From contig CAWZYQ010000090.1 in the NCBI GenBank assembly GCA_963966275.1, positions 1 to 15,372 on the forward strand: 15,372 nucleotides of DNA, written 5' to 3'. The position numbers and the translations under genes were made by a program. Positions 1 through 7,221 of the stretch are shown here, piece after piece. The notes beneath the pieces are model-generated. The model was given only the letters and a program-made list of their open reading frames with translations, did no database searches and was not told the origin of the DNA. The stretch's first letter is position 1. Each line of letters starts with the position of its first letter. This DNA is from UBA10427 sp003500135 (GTDB lineage: Bacteria; Bacteroidota; Bacteroidia; Cytophagales; Cyclobacteriaceae).

Positions 1-203
1 AAAATCTATTTTTCAATGTAACTGCAATAAATATACAATTTGTATTCATTATCAATAATTGAATTCCATTTAAAATAAATTCAATTACTACCGGTTTTTT
101 ACGAAAAGAGTATCAAAACAAATCAATCATTATCTTTTTCGCATAATTCAATAAAAAGGACAAAAAGTGTATTCTCCAACTATTATTCTGTTTCAATTTA
201 TCA
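1..203. other. AT-rich intergenic DNA, no gene seen
   Basis: This stretch is very AT-rich and contains no open reading frame that resembles a protein and no RNA gene I can recognise. It is probably the far upstream flank of the leu operon, or the space after a gene lying outside the window. The promoter and leader that follow are listed separately. Confidence 0.5.
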
Positions 204-235
204 TTGCAGAATTTTACAAAAGTTTTTTACCTTTG
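204..235 (+). promoter_or_regulatory. Bacteroidota-type promoter of the leuCD-cimA-leuB operon
   Basis: TTG at 204-206 is followed after 21 bp by TACCTTTG at 228-235, a full match to the Bacteroidota -7 element TAnnTTTG. The spacing fits the usual -33/-7 arrangement. The inferred start of transcription is near 242, giving a leader of about 89 nt before the leuC start codon. The call rests on motif and position only. Confidence 0.6.
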
Positions 236-244
236 CTGCCCAAT

Positions 245-309
245 AAATCATCAAGTTACCCGTTGAACTTTTATTCAATGGAGTAATTCGATGATTTTCA
301 TTTTTTTTT
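245..309 (+). terminator. Leader hairpin with T-run, candidate attenuator of the leu operon
   Basis: Bases 245-267 pair with 274-297 around a 6-nt loop (268-273). I count 22 pairs (20 Watson-Crick, 2 G-T), one mismatch (253/289) and one bulged base (282). The outer stem is AAATCATC/GATGATTT and the apical stem is CGTTGAA/TTCAATG. After the spacer TCA come nine T (301-309). The shape is that of an intrinsic terminator placed about 20 nt before the leuC start, which suggests premature termination control. It could instead be a 5' stabilising stem, since it begins within a few bases of the predicted transcript end. Confidence 0.5.
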
Positions 310-330
310 GAAACAAAAACCTAATAAGCT

Positions 331-1752
331 TTGACAGGAAAAACACTATTTGATAAGATCTGGGATGCACATGTAGTATCGGAAATAAAAGGCGGCCCCA
401 GTGTGTTATACATAGACAAGCACCTCATTCACGAGGTGACCAGCCCACAGGCCTTTGCCGGTCTCGAAGAGCGTGACTTGAAAGTCTTTCGTCCGCAAAA
501 TACGGTGGCAACGCCTGACCATAACGTACCCACCATTGACCAGCACCTACCTATCAAAGATGAGCTAAGCCGTTTTCAGGTAAGCAAGCTTGCGGAAAAC
601 TGCAAAAAACATGGTATTACCCTTTATGGGCTCAACCACCCTTATCAGGGTATTGTCCACGTGATTGGCCCACAACTCGGACTAACGCAGCCGGGCATGA
701 CCATTGTCTGCGGAGATAGCCATACCTCTACCCATGGGGCATTTGGAAACGTGGCATTTGGCATTGGCACGAGTGAAGTGGAAATGGTTCTGGCCACGCA
801 GTGTATCCTACAGCCCAAACCAAAGCGCATGCGCATCAATGTGGAAGGTGAGCTGGGCGAAGGGGTGACTGCAAAAGATGTGGTATTGTACATCATCTCC
901 AAAATCAGCGCCAGTGGCGGTACCGGTTATTTTATCGAATACGCCGGGTCGGCCATTCGAAGCCTCAGTATGGAAGGCCGCATGACCGTGTGCAACATGA
1001 GCATAGAATCCGGCGCACGAGGAGGCATGATCGCACCCGATGAAAAGACATTTGACTACATACAAGGACGTGAATTCGCGCCAAAGGGAGCTGAATTTGA
1101 TGCGGCTGTTGCCCGGTGGAAAGAGCTTTATTCCGATGACGACGCTGTATTTGATAAGGAGTACACCTACGAAGCCTCAGATATTGAACCCATGATCACT
1201 TATGGCACCAACCCGGGCATGGGCACAAAAATTGTTAGCTCGGTCCCTTCTCTGGATGATATTCCGAAAAGTGAGCAGTCGAGCTACAGTAAATCATTGA
1301 AATATATGCAGTTTGAGCCGGGTGAAGCACTTAGCGGCAAACCTGTTGACTTCGTATTCGTAGGCAGCTGCACCAACGGACGCATTGAAGATCTTCGCGC
1401 ATTTGCTGATTTTGTAAAAGGAAAACAAAAGGCTGATAACATCACAGCCTGGATCGTACCCGGATCGAAGCAGGTAGAAAAGCAGGCAAAAGAGGAAGGG
1501 CTGGAAGAAATACTAAACGCCGCCGGCTTTGAACTTCGGCAACCCGGTTGCTCGGCCTGCCTGGCGATGAATGACGATAAAATACCGGAAGGCGCTTTGG
1601 CCGTATCCACTTCGAACCGAAATTTCGAAGGCCGACAGGGTCCCGGTGCACGCACCATGCTGGCCAGCCCGATCACGGCAGCAGCAGTAGCCATCACAGG
1701 CAGAATAATTGATCCCAGAGAATTGATGTTATCCCAAAAAGAACTTGCATAA
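331..1752 (+). CDS. leuC: 3-isopropylmalate dehydratase large subunit (aconitase family)
   Basis: LeuC pairs with LeuD to isomerise 2-isopropylmalate to 3-isopropylmalate in leucine synthesis; the same enzyme handles citramalate/3-methylmalate where a citramalate pathway exists. The 473-residue protein has the usual length. It shows the 4Fe-4S cysteines at C347 (in GSCTNGRIEDL), C407 and C410 (PGCSACLAMN), the VCGDSHTSTHGAFG segment near residue 126, and the C-terminal STSNRNFEGRQG segment. The start is TTG: an in-frame stop lies only two codons upstream (325-327), no ATG occurs before residue 123, and the conserved N-terminus (KTLFDKIWDAHVV) begins right after the TTG. The stop overlaps the leuD ATG by one base (TAATG), indicating translational coupling. 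First gene of the operon. Confidence 0.97.
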   Translation: MTGKTLFDKIWDAHVVSEIKGGPSVLYIDKHLIHEVTSPQAFAGLEERDLKVFRPQNTVATPDHNVPTIDQHLPIKDELSRFQVSKLAENCKKHGITLYGLNHPYQGIVHVIGPQLGLTQPGMTIVCGDSHTSTHGAFGNVAFGIGTSEVEMVLATQCILQPKPKRMRINVEGELGEGVTAKDVVLYIISKISASGGTGYFIEYAGSAIRSLSMEGRMTVCNMSIESGARGGMIAPDEKTFDYIQGREFAPKGAEFDAAVARWKELYSDDDAVFDKEYTYEASDIEPMITYGTNPGMGTKIVSSVPSLDDIPKSEQSSYSKSLKYMQFEPGEALSGKPVDFVFVGSCTNGRIEDLRAFADFVKGKQKADNITAWIVPGSKQVEKQAKEEGLEEILNAAGFELRQPGCSACLAMNDDKIPEGALAVSTSNRNFEGRQGPGARTMLASPITAAAVAITGRIIDPRELMLSQKELA

Positions 1753-2342
1753 TGATAGAAAAATTCATAAACCTTGAGTCGACCGCCGTACCACTTGCGG
1801 TTGAAAATGTTGATACAGACCAGATCATTCCGGCACGGTTCCTGAAAGCCACCACCCGCGATGGATTTGGGGAAAACCTTTTTCGTGACTGGCGATATGA
1901 CAAATCCGGTAATCCCAAACCGGATTTTGTTCTCAATGACCCGACCTACTACGGGGCCATTCTGGTGGCCGGTAAAAACTTTGGCTCAGGCTCAAGCCGA
2001 GAGCATGCAGCATGGGCGGTACACGATTACGGATTTAAAGTGGTGGTCTCCAGTTTTTTTGCCGATATCTTTAAAAACAATGCCTTAAACAACGGTGTGT
2101 TACCTGTTCAGGTATCGGAAGAATTTCTGCAAAAGGTATTTGAGGCAATCGAAAAGGACCCCAACACCAAACTTAAGGTGGACCTGCCGGAACAAACCAT
2201 AACCATCGTAGCCAGCGGAACCCGGGAATCATTTGACATCAACCCCTATAAAAAGGAGTGCCTGCTCAATGGGTACGATGACATCGACTACCTGCTGAGT
2301 ATGACAGAAAAAATCGAAGCTTTCGAAAAAGAAAGGGTATAG
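1752..2342 (+). CDS. leuD: 3-isopropylmalate dehydratase small subunit
   Basis: The small subunit supplies the swivelling domain of the LeuCD isomerase and completes its substrate pocket. The 196 residues match the usual length. Recognisable family segments are VDTDQIIPARFLK near residue 20, the core GKNFGSGSSREHAAWA near residue 74, and SSFFADIFKNNALNNGVLP near residue 100. The ATG shares its first base with the leuC stop, so the two subunits are probably made in step. The next gene begins 6 bp after the stop. I saw nothing abnormal in it. Confidence 0.97.
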   Translation: MIEKFINLESTAVPLAVENVDTDQIIPARFLKATTRDGFGENLFRDWRYDKSGNPKPDFVLNDPTYYGAILVAGKNFGSGSSREHAAWAVHDYGFKVVVSSFFADIFKNNALNNGVLPVQVSEEFLQKVFEAIEKDPNTKLKVDLPEQTITIVASGTRESFDINPYKKECLLNGYDDIDYLLSMTEKIEAFEKERV

Positions 2343-2348
2343 TTACTT

Positions 2349-3860
2349 ATGCATATACGTGTATTAGATACGACACTTCGCGATGGCGAACAAACATCCG
2401 GTGTATCCTTTAATGAAAATGAAAAGCTACACATCGCCAAACTTTTATTGGAAGACCTCAAGGTAGACCGGATCGAGATTGCTTCGGCAAGGGTTTCTGA
2501 GGGCGAGTTTAGGGGAGCACAAAAGGTAATGCAATGGGCCGGTGAGAATGGACACCTCGATAAGGTAGAAGCGCTGGGTTTTGTTGATGGCGACACTTCA
2601 CTGAAATGGATCGAAAAAGCTGGTGGCAAAGTCATCAATCTGCTCTGCAAAGGTTCATTGAAGCATTGCCAGCAACAGCTTCGCAAGACCCCGGAGGAAC
2701 ACCTCGAAGATATAAAAAGGGTACTTGAGCTTGCTCAAAAAATGGGCATCGGGGCAAATATTTACCTGGAGGACTGGTCCAACGGCATGCGGCGCTCCCC
2801 TGATTATGTGTATAAAATCGTTGATTCTTTGAGCAAGCAGCCCGTTTCGAGGATCATGCTTCCCGATACCCTGGGAGTGCTCAATCAGGATGAATGCTAT
2901 ACCTTTTGCAAAGATATGCGGGATCGTTTTCCCGGGGTAGCCTTTGATTTTCACGCCCACAATGATTATGACCTCGCCACTGCCAATGTTTTTTCAGCCA
3001 TTAAAGCAGGTATCGACCATATTCACACCACCTTAAACGGCCTGGGAGAGAGGGCCGGTAATGTGCCTTTGAGTAGCGTGATCGGCATAGTGAAGGATCA
3101 CCTGGGCTATGAAATGACCGTGGATGAAAAGAAATTGTATATCGTCAGTAAGTTGGTGGAATCGTTCTCCGGAGTGCGCATACCGCCCAATAAACCCCTC
3201 ATTGGCGAACATGTCTTTACCCAAACTTCCGGTATCCATGCCGATGGTGACCACAAAGACAACCTGTATTACAACGATCTAATGCCTGAACGTTTTAACC
3301 GAAAGCGCATGTATGCACTCGGTAAAATGTCAGGTAAGGCCAATATCCGGAAAAACCTTGAAGAAATGGGTATTGAGCTTACCCCGGATGAAATGAAACG
3401 AATTACTCAGCGGATCATTGAGCTGGGCGACCGAAAAGAAATGGTCACCCAGGAAGACCTGCCCTACATCATTTCCGACGTGCTGAAAAGTGAAGATATT
3501 TCTCAAAAGATCCGGATAAAGAATTATTCACTCTCCGTTGCCGCCGGGCTACACTCGGTAGCTACCCTCAGCATTGAGATAGATAAAAAAACCTACGAGC
3601 AATCAGCTGCGGGCGATGGCCAGTACGATGCCTTTATGAAAGCACTGCGAAAGATCTATGACGACCTCGGTAAAGCACAGCCCAGGCTGGTGGACTACCT
3701 CGTGTCGATACCTCCCGGTGGAAAGACGGATGCGCTTTGCGAAACAACGATCACCTGGAACCTTAATGGTAAAACATTTAAGACCAAGGGCCTCGACAGC
3801 GACCAGGCCATTGCCGCTATAAAGGCCACCATAAAAATGTTAAATTTGATTGAGCAATAA
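2349..3860 (+). CDS. cimA: (R)-citramalate synthase of the LeuA/CimA family, with C-terminal regulatory domain
   Basis: A DRE-TIM metallolyase that condenses acetyl-CoA with a 2-oxoacid. The 503 residues comprise a TIM barrel (about 1-270), linker subdomains, and a LeuA-type allosteric domain (about 385-503). Catalytic R11-D12 (TLRDGEQ), E141, T174, metal-binding H202 and H204 (FHAHND) and H297 are present. Compared from memory with Leptospira interrogans CimA, it aligns almost throughout with a constant offset of 5 in the catalytic part. The pyruvate-pocket residues L81, L104 and Y144 are kept as L76, L99 and Y139, whereas isopropylmalate synthases differ there. This favours pyruvate as substrate and citramalate as product, the first step of threonine-independent isoleucine synthesis. 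The regulatory domain retains Y426-D427 and Q486 (Leptospira Y430-D431, Q495); P493 is S484. Automatic annotation may call it leuA, and isopropylmalate synthase remains the alternative. SD-like AAAGGG lies at 2332-2337. Confidence 0.85.
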   Translation: MHIRVLDTTLRDGEQTSGVSFNENEKLHIAKLLLEDLKVDRIEIASARVSEGEFRGAQKVMQWAGENGHLDKVEALGFVDGDTSLKWIEKAGGKVINLLCKGSLKHCQQQLRKTPEEHLEDIKRVLELAQKMGIGANIYLEDWSNGMRRSPDYVYKIVDSLSKQPVSRIMLPDTLGVLNQDECYTFCKDMRDRFPGVAFDFHAHNDYDLATANVFSAIKAGIDHIHTTLNGLGERAGNVPLSSVIGIVKDHLGYEMTVDEKKLYIVSKLVESFSGVRIPPNKPLIGEHVFTQTSGIHADGDHKDNLYYNDLMPERFNRKRMYALGKMSGKANIRKNLEEMGIELTPDEMKRITQRIIELGDRKEMVTQEDLPYIISDVLKSEDISQKIRIKNYSLSVAAGLHSVATLSIEIDKKTYEQSAAGDGQYDAFMKALRKIYDDLGKAQPRLVDYLVSIPPGGKTDALCETTITWNLNGKTFKTKGLDSDQAIAAIKATIKMLNLIEQ

Positions 3861-3887
3861 TCGACAATCCTAAAATAAACAGTAAAT

Positions 3888-4961
3888 ATGAAATTTAAGA
3901 TTGCGTCGTTGCCCGGCGATGGCATCGGACCTGAAATTGTACAACAAGCACAAAAAGCGCTCAAAGCGATAGGGGAAAAGTACAACCACGACTTCCACTT
4001 CCTTTCTGCTCCGGTAGGCGCCACAGCAATTGATGAAACCGGCGACCCATTCCCCAACGATACTTACGTCACCTGTGTTAATGCCGATGCCGTGTTATTT
4101 GGCGCCATAGGCGACCCTAAATATGATAATGACCCGAAAGCAAAGGTGCGCCCTGAACAAGGCCTGCTCGCCATGCGAAAAAAGCTTGGCCTGTATGCCA
4201 ATATTCGTCCCGTCACTACTTTCCCTTCGCTGATCCACAAGTCACCTTTGAGAAAAGACCTGGTGGAAGGAGCTGATTTTGTTGTTGTCCGGGAACTTAC
4301 CGGCGGAATTTATTTTGGTGAACCCCGGGGAAGATCAGAAAACGGCGAGACGGCATTTGACACCTGTGTGTACAACAAAAGTGAAATCCAACGTATTGTG
4401 AAACTAGGTTTCGAATATGCCGCTAAACGCAACAAAAAATTGACGGCTGTAGATAAGGCTAACGTTCTGGCCACCTCACGGCTATGGCGTGAAACGACAC
4501 AGGAAATGGCCTCCGGTTTTCCGGATATTGAGCTGGATTACATGTTTGTGGATAATGCCGCCATGCAGATCATTCAGTGGCCCAAACGCTTTGATGTCAT
4601 CGTTACCGAAAACATGTTTGGCGATATCCTTTCCGATGAGGCCAGTGTGATCACAGGGTCGCTCGGCTTGCTGCCCAGTGCTTCCGTAGGCTTGAAAACC
4701 TCGGTATTTGAGCCTATCCACGGCTCCTACCCACAGGCAGCCGGTAAAGATATAGCCAACCCGCTGGCCACCATCCTTTCTGCAGCGATGATGCTCGAGC
4801 TTTCGCTTAATCTTACTGATGAAGCCGAATCCATCAGAAAAGCAGTGGATGCTTCAATGGATAAGGGTGTGGTGACAGAAGATATTAGTACAGACAAAGC
4901 CTACCGGACCTCTGAGGTGGGCGACTGGATCGCTGAATTTATCGTAAAATCGAATTCCTGA
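3888..4961 (+). CDS. leuB: 3-isopropylmalate dehydrogenase
   Basis: LeuB oxidatively decarboxylates 3-isopropylmalate with NAD+ to 2-oxoisocaproate. In the citramalate route the same enzyme turns 3-methylmalate into 2-oxobutyrate. The 357 residues are normal length. Visible family features are the N-terminal LPGDGIGPEIV, substrate arginines R97 (LLAMRKKLG), R107 and R135, Y142 (GGIYFGEPRG), K190, metal aspartates D222, D246 and D250 (ENMFGDILSDEA), and the NAD-binding loop EPIHGSYPQAAGKDIANP near 275. It follows cimA after 27 bp and is closed by a strong terminator, so it is the last gene of the operon. Confidence 0.97.
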   Translation: MKFKIASLPGDGIGPEIVQQAQKALKAIGEKYNHDFHFLSAPVGATAIDETGDPFPNDTYVTCVNADAVLFGAIGDPKYDNDPKAKVRPEQGLLAMRKKLGLYANIRPVTTFPSLIHKSPLRKDLVEGADFVVVRELTGGIYFGEPRGRSENGETAFDTCVYNKSEIQRIVKLGFEYAAKRNKKLTAVDKANVLATSRLWRETTQEMASGFPDIELDYMFVDNAAMQIIQWPKRFDVIVTENMFGDILSDEASVITGSLGLLPSASVGLKTSVFEPIHGSYPQAAGKDIANPLATILSAAMMLELSLNLTDEAESIRKAVDASMDKGVVTEDISTDKAYRTSEVGDWIAEFIVKSNS

Positions 4962-4973
4962 ACACAACATCTT

Positions 4974-5000
4974 AAAGGGGGCCTTCCGGCTCCCTTTTTT
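4974..5000 (+). terminator. Intrinsic terminator of the leu operon
   Basis: AAAGGGGGCC (4974-4983) pairs with GGCTCCCTTT (4988-4997) over 10 bp with one G-T pair and a TTCC loop. The 3' arm runs into six T (4995-5000). It lies 12 nt after the leuB stop. Confidence 0.9.
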
Positions 5001-5109
5001 ATTTCCATTACATTTCTCCGCCATTTATTACATCATGAAGCTTCCATCGCTTTTATTACAAAAACCCATTTTCTAAAATATGATATTTGTACTTTGATTT
5101 TTTAGACTA

Positions 5110-5619
5110 ATGAAGCGGAACCGAAATTTTTTAAGATACTTTTCAATTTTTGCCCTGTGCGCCTTGTTCATGCTTTCCTGCGAAGATGAGAATGAGAGCT
5201 TTTTACCCCTGCAGATCAATGCGGACTCCAATGAGCTGGTCGGTCTGGTAAACACACATCGTAAAAATGGCGCCATGTGCGGCTCGAAGGAAAAAGGACC
5301 TGTCGGCGCAATACAATTAGATGAATCTTTGTGCCTGGCTGCCCTGCGACATGCCAATGACATGCAGCAAAATGACTACTTCAACCATAAAGGTCAGGAT
5401 GGCCCCACCTTTTCCCAAAGGACGAAGTAAGCCGGGTATGAAGGGAGTCCGTTGTGTGAAAATATTGCCTATGGATACCCGAGTGAGGAAGCAGTCATCA
5501 ATGCCTGGATGAACAGCAGCGGACATTGCAATACCATTATGAATGCAAAAGCCACTGATTTTGGGATTGCCAAATCGGATGAGGGGAATTATTGGGTGAT
5601 GATTTTGGGTAAGAAATAA
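5110..5619 (+). pseudogene. CAP/SCP-domain lipoprotein gene interrupted by one in-frame TAA
   Basis: Residues 1-24 form a lipoprotein signal ending at C24 (FMLSC), followed by acidic EDENE, typical of exported Bacteroidota lipoproteins. From about residue 40 there is a bacterial CAP (cysteine-rich secretory/pathogenesis-related 1) domain: ALRHANDM (H81), YFNHKGQDG (H93). Codon 107 is TAA (5428-5430). The same frame then continues without a break as AGYEGSPLCENIAYGY (E117), NAWMNSSGH (H139) and a normal end, ILGKK, at 5619. The whole domain is therefore present apart from one codon, where relatives usually carry an ordinary residue before AGY. A single substitution such as GAA to TAA would explain it. 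A recent nonsense mutation or a sequencing error is most likely; readthrough cannot be excluded. If translated only to the stop, a 106-residue fragment without the C-terminal half of the domain would result. CAP function in this phylum is poorly known. A weak -7-like GATATTTG sits at 5082-5089. Confidence 0.8.
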
Positions 5620-5709
5620 TAAAACGTAGTCGTTTAATAATTGGTCAATTGCAATCTTAAACCATTATACCATCATACTTTCTGCTTTATAGCGCCAGAA
5701 TCGCGGGCC

Positions 5710-6192
5710 TTACTTTTGTGTGTACAACAAAAACCGATACAACACCTGTTTGTCGTAACCAGCCAGATTCAGCCATATAGAATCCTCTTCCACCTGGTAG
5801 CTTTTGCGATAATCATTGGCCAGGGCGCTGAGATCGGTCTGGAAAAGAAAAGGAGCGCCATCATCACAATTGGTACCCTCACGAATTTCCAAAAACACAT
5901 CTACCTGTACCGGGTATGACTCCATATAACCCCCACAAGTGAGAAGTGAGAAGTCCGGTTCCCCACACAGTGCAAAAGTGGTAAGTTCAGCGGTTAACTG
6001 ATCTTCTGTAATATACGCGGTATCTATAGTATAAATCCCGCTTACATTGTCACATGGCACCCAGGCCAGAATTATGGAATCTTCAGCATCCTTTTGTGAT
6101 GAAGGGTCATTACCGTTCCCCCAATCCAACCAGCAGGAATTGGCCATAAAAAGTATCAGGATGGTCATTACTTTGGTTGTCAAATTTTTCAT
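5710..6192 (-). CDS. Hypothetical lipoprotein, 160 residues
   Basis: I do not recognise the family. The N-terminus MKNLTTKVMTILILFMANSC is a type II signal with lipidation at C20, which is why the ATG at 6192 is preferred over a reading that starts 23 codons earlier and would bury the signal. The mature part is acidic and has four cysteines (C47, C76, C86, C109) that could form disulfides outside the cytoplasm. No transmembrane segment follows the signal. The gene is convergent with the broken CAP-domain gene, 90 bp away, and divergent from the hut operon. Its upstream region contains the palindrome at 6214-6223. Function unknown. Confidence 0.75.
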   Translation of the reverse strand: MKNLTTKVMTILILFMANSCWLDWGNGNDPSSQKDAEDSIILAWVPCDNVSGIYTIDTAYITEDQLTAELTTFALCGEPDFSLLTCGGYMESYPVQVDVFLEIREGTNCDDGAPFLFQTDLSALANDYRKSYQVEEDSIWLNLAGYDKQVLYRFLLYTQK

Positions 6193-6213
6193 GTCATTCA
6201 GTTGTTTTATAAG

Positions 6214-6223
6214 TAGGCGCCTA
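6214..6223. promoter_or_regulatory. 10-bp palindrome TAGGCGCCTA in the divergent intergenic region
   Basis: This is a perfect self-complementary decamer, GC-rich in an AT-rich setting, 21 bp before the start of the minus-strand lipoprotein gene. It is flanked by TTTTAT (left) and ATAAAA (right), which could extend it into a larger imperfect stem. It matches 8 of 10 bases of the palindrome at 6357-6366. An operator is possible; no binding protein can be named. Confidence 0.3.
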
Positions 6224-6326
6224 TCAATGATAAAAGGTTGTAATACAAAAATGTGTGGCAATAAAATAAGATTTCTTTGACAAGTATTCCATACCGCAAG
6301 TAATGAAAAATAAGCAATGAAAAATA

Positions 6327-6356
6327 TTGTAAATCAAATTTAGTAAAGTAATTTTA
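6327..6356 (+). promoter_or_regulatory. Candidate promoter of the hut operon
   Basis: TTG at 6327-6329 and TAATTTTA at 6349-6356 (7 of 8 to TAnnTTTG) are separated by 19 bp. Transcription would begin near 6363, about 19 nt before the first gene. The AT-rich setting makes chance matches possible. Confidence 0.4.
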
Positions 6357-6366
6357 TAAGCGCTTA
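6357..6366. promoter_or_regulatory. Candidate operator TAAGCGCTTA at the hut transcription start
   Basis: A perfect 10-bp palindrome directly abuts the predicted -7 element and overlaps the predicted start of transcription, a position suited to repression. Its wider context (TATAAGCGCTTACA) also resembles a LacI-family operator. The adjacent gene encodes a MarR-type regulator, so autoregulation is the simplest idea, but which protein binds is not shown by the sequence. Confidence 0.4.
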
Positions 6367-6381
6367 CATTAACCACAGATT

Positions 6382-7215
6382 ATGAGTTTTTACAGGGAAA
6401 TCGGCTTGTTGATGCTAGGCACAAGGCTAAAGCGAATTAGCGATAAATTCTTTCAGGAAATGGCCCAAATTTACCGCGAGCAGAACATTAAGTTTGAAAT
6501 CCCCTGGTTCCCGGTACTTTACCTTCTTCTGAAAGAAGGAAGCATTAGCATGACTGAAATTTCAAAGGAACTGGAGGTAAGTCATTCTGCCATCAGTCAG
6601 ATCGTGACCAATATGCAAAAACAAAAATTGATCCGAATTACCAGTGATGGCACAGATGCAAGAAGAAAACTATTAAAACTGACACCGAAAGGCCTGGATC
6701 TGGTGGAAGCAATAGATCCCGTATGGAAAGTGATCGATCAAACGCTTAACCATCACCTTCTGGGTGGAAAGTACAGGAATGAGTTTTTAAAACAACTGGA
6801 CCTTTTGGAAAATGAGCTTAACGGGCACATCATATTGGACCAGGTAATGCGTAAGCTGATTGCTGACGATATGACGAATCTGAAGTTTGATCAATTGAAT
6901 GTTCAGCATCATATTGCTTTTAAAAGCTTTTTAAGAGCCGAATCAATGGAATACACCCCTGTTTCGGAGGTATACCTGATTTTTCATGAAGACAATATTT
7001 TAGGATTTATTGACTATAGTGCAATCAATAATGAGATACAACTGAACAATGTATACATTGCCTTCCTATACCGCAATAAAGGTATCGCCAGGAAAGCGCT
7101 GACACATTTAGTATCTGTTCACAATGCCAAACGTTTTTTTCTGGCAAGCTACGATGAAGATATGACCCGAATACTGGGAAAATCCGGCTTACCATTCGTT
7201 TTTCAACCCAACTGA
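6382..7215 (+). CDS. MarR-type transcriptional regulator fused to a GNAT-like domain; probable hut regulator
   Basis: The 277-residue protein has two parts. Residues about 1-150 form a MarR winged helix: the recognition region is MTEISKELEVSHSAISQIV (57-75), the wing is DGTDARRKLLKLTPKG (89-104), and dimerisation helices flank both sides. Residues about 160-277 look like a small GNAT acyltransferase domain: VYLIFHEDNILGFIDY (about 197-212), then VYIAFLYRNKGIARKAL (224-240) with the acyl-CoA loop pattern RNKGIA. The gene ends 6 bp before hutH and appears to be first in that operon, where other bacteria often place the repressor HutC. I infer control of histidine catabolism; whether the GNAT part is catalytic or senses a ligand is unknown. 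Its base composition is visibly lower in GC than that of hutU and hutI. Confidence 0.85.
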   Translation: MSFYREIGLLMLGTRLKRISDKFFQEMAQIYREQNIKFEIPWFPVLYLLLKEGSISMTEISKELEVSHSAISQIVTNMQKQKLIRITSDGTDARRKLLKLTPKGLDLVEAIDPVWKVIDQTLNHHLLGGKYRNEFLKQLDLLENELNGHIILDQVMRKLIADDMTNLKFDQLNVQHHIAFKSFLRAESMEYTPVSEVYLIFHEDNILGFIDYSAINNEIQLNNVYIAFLYRNKGIARKALTHLVSVHNAKRFFLASYDEDMTRILGKSGLPFVFQPN

Positions 7216-7221
7216 TTCAAC

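Noticed and set aside
645..1697. Several minus-strand ORFs under leuC
   Set aside because: They are antisense to a highly conserved gene and show only compositional residue runs.
2655..3254. Minus-strand ORFs under cimA
   Set aside because: Shadows of the conserved synthase frame; no protein family features.
5321..5526. Out-of-frame ORFs across the CAP-gene stop, as evidence of a frameshift
   Set aside because: The conserved CAP motifs on both sides of the TAA are in the same frame, so this is a nonsense codon, not a frameshift.
5622..5635. Terminator AAACG-TAGT-CGTTT after the CAP-domain gene
   Set aside because: The stem is only 5 bp, AT-rich and without a T-run.
5641..5919. Plus-strand ORF opposite the minus-strand lipoprotein gene
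   Set aside because: It lacks a recognisable domain or start context, and the opposite strand carries a clear lipoprotein signal and plausible full-length protein.
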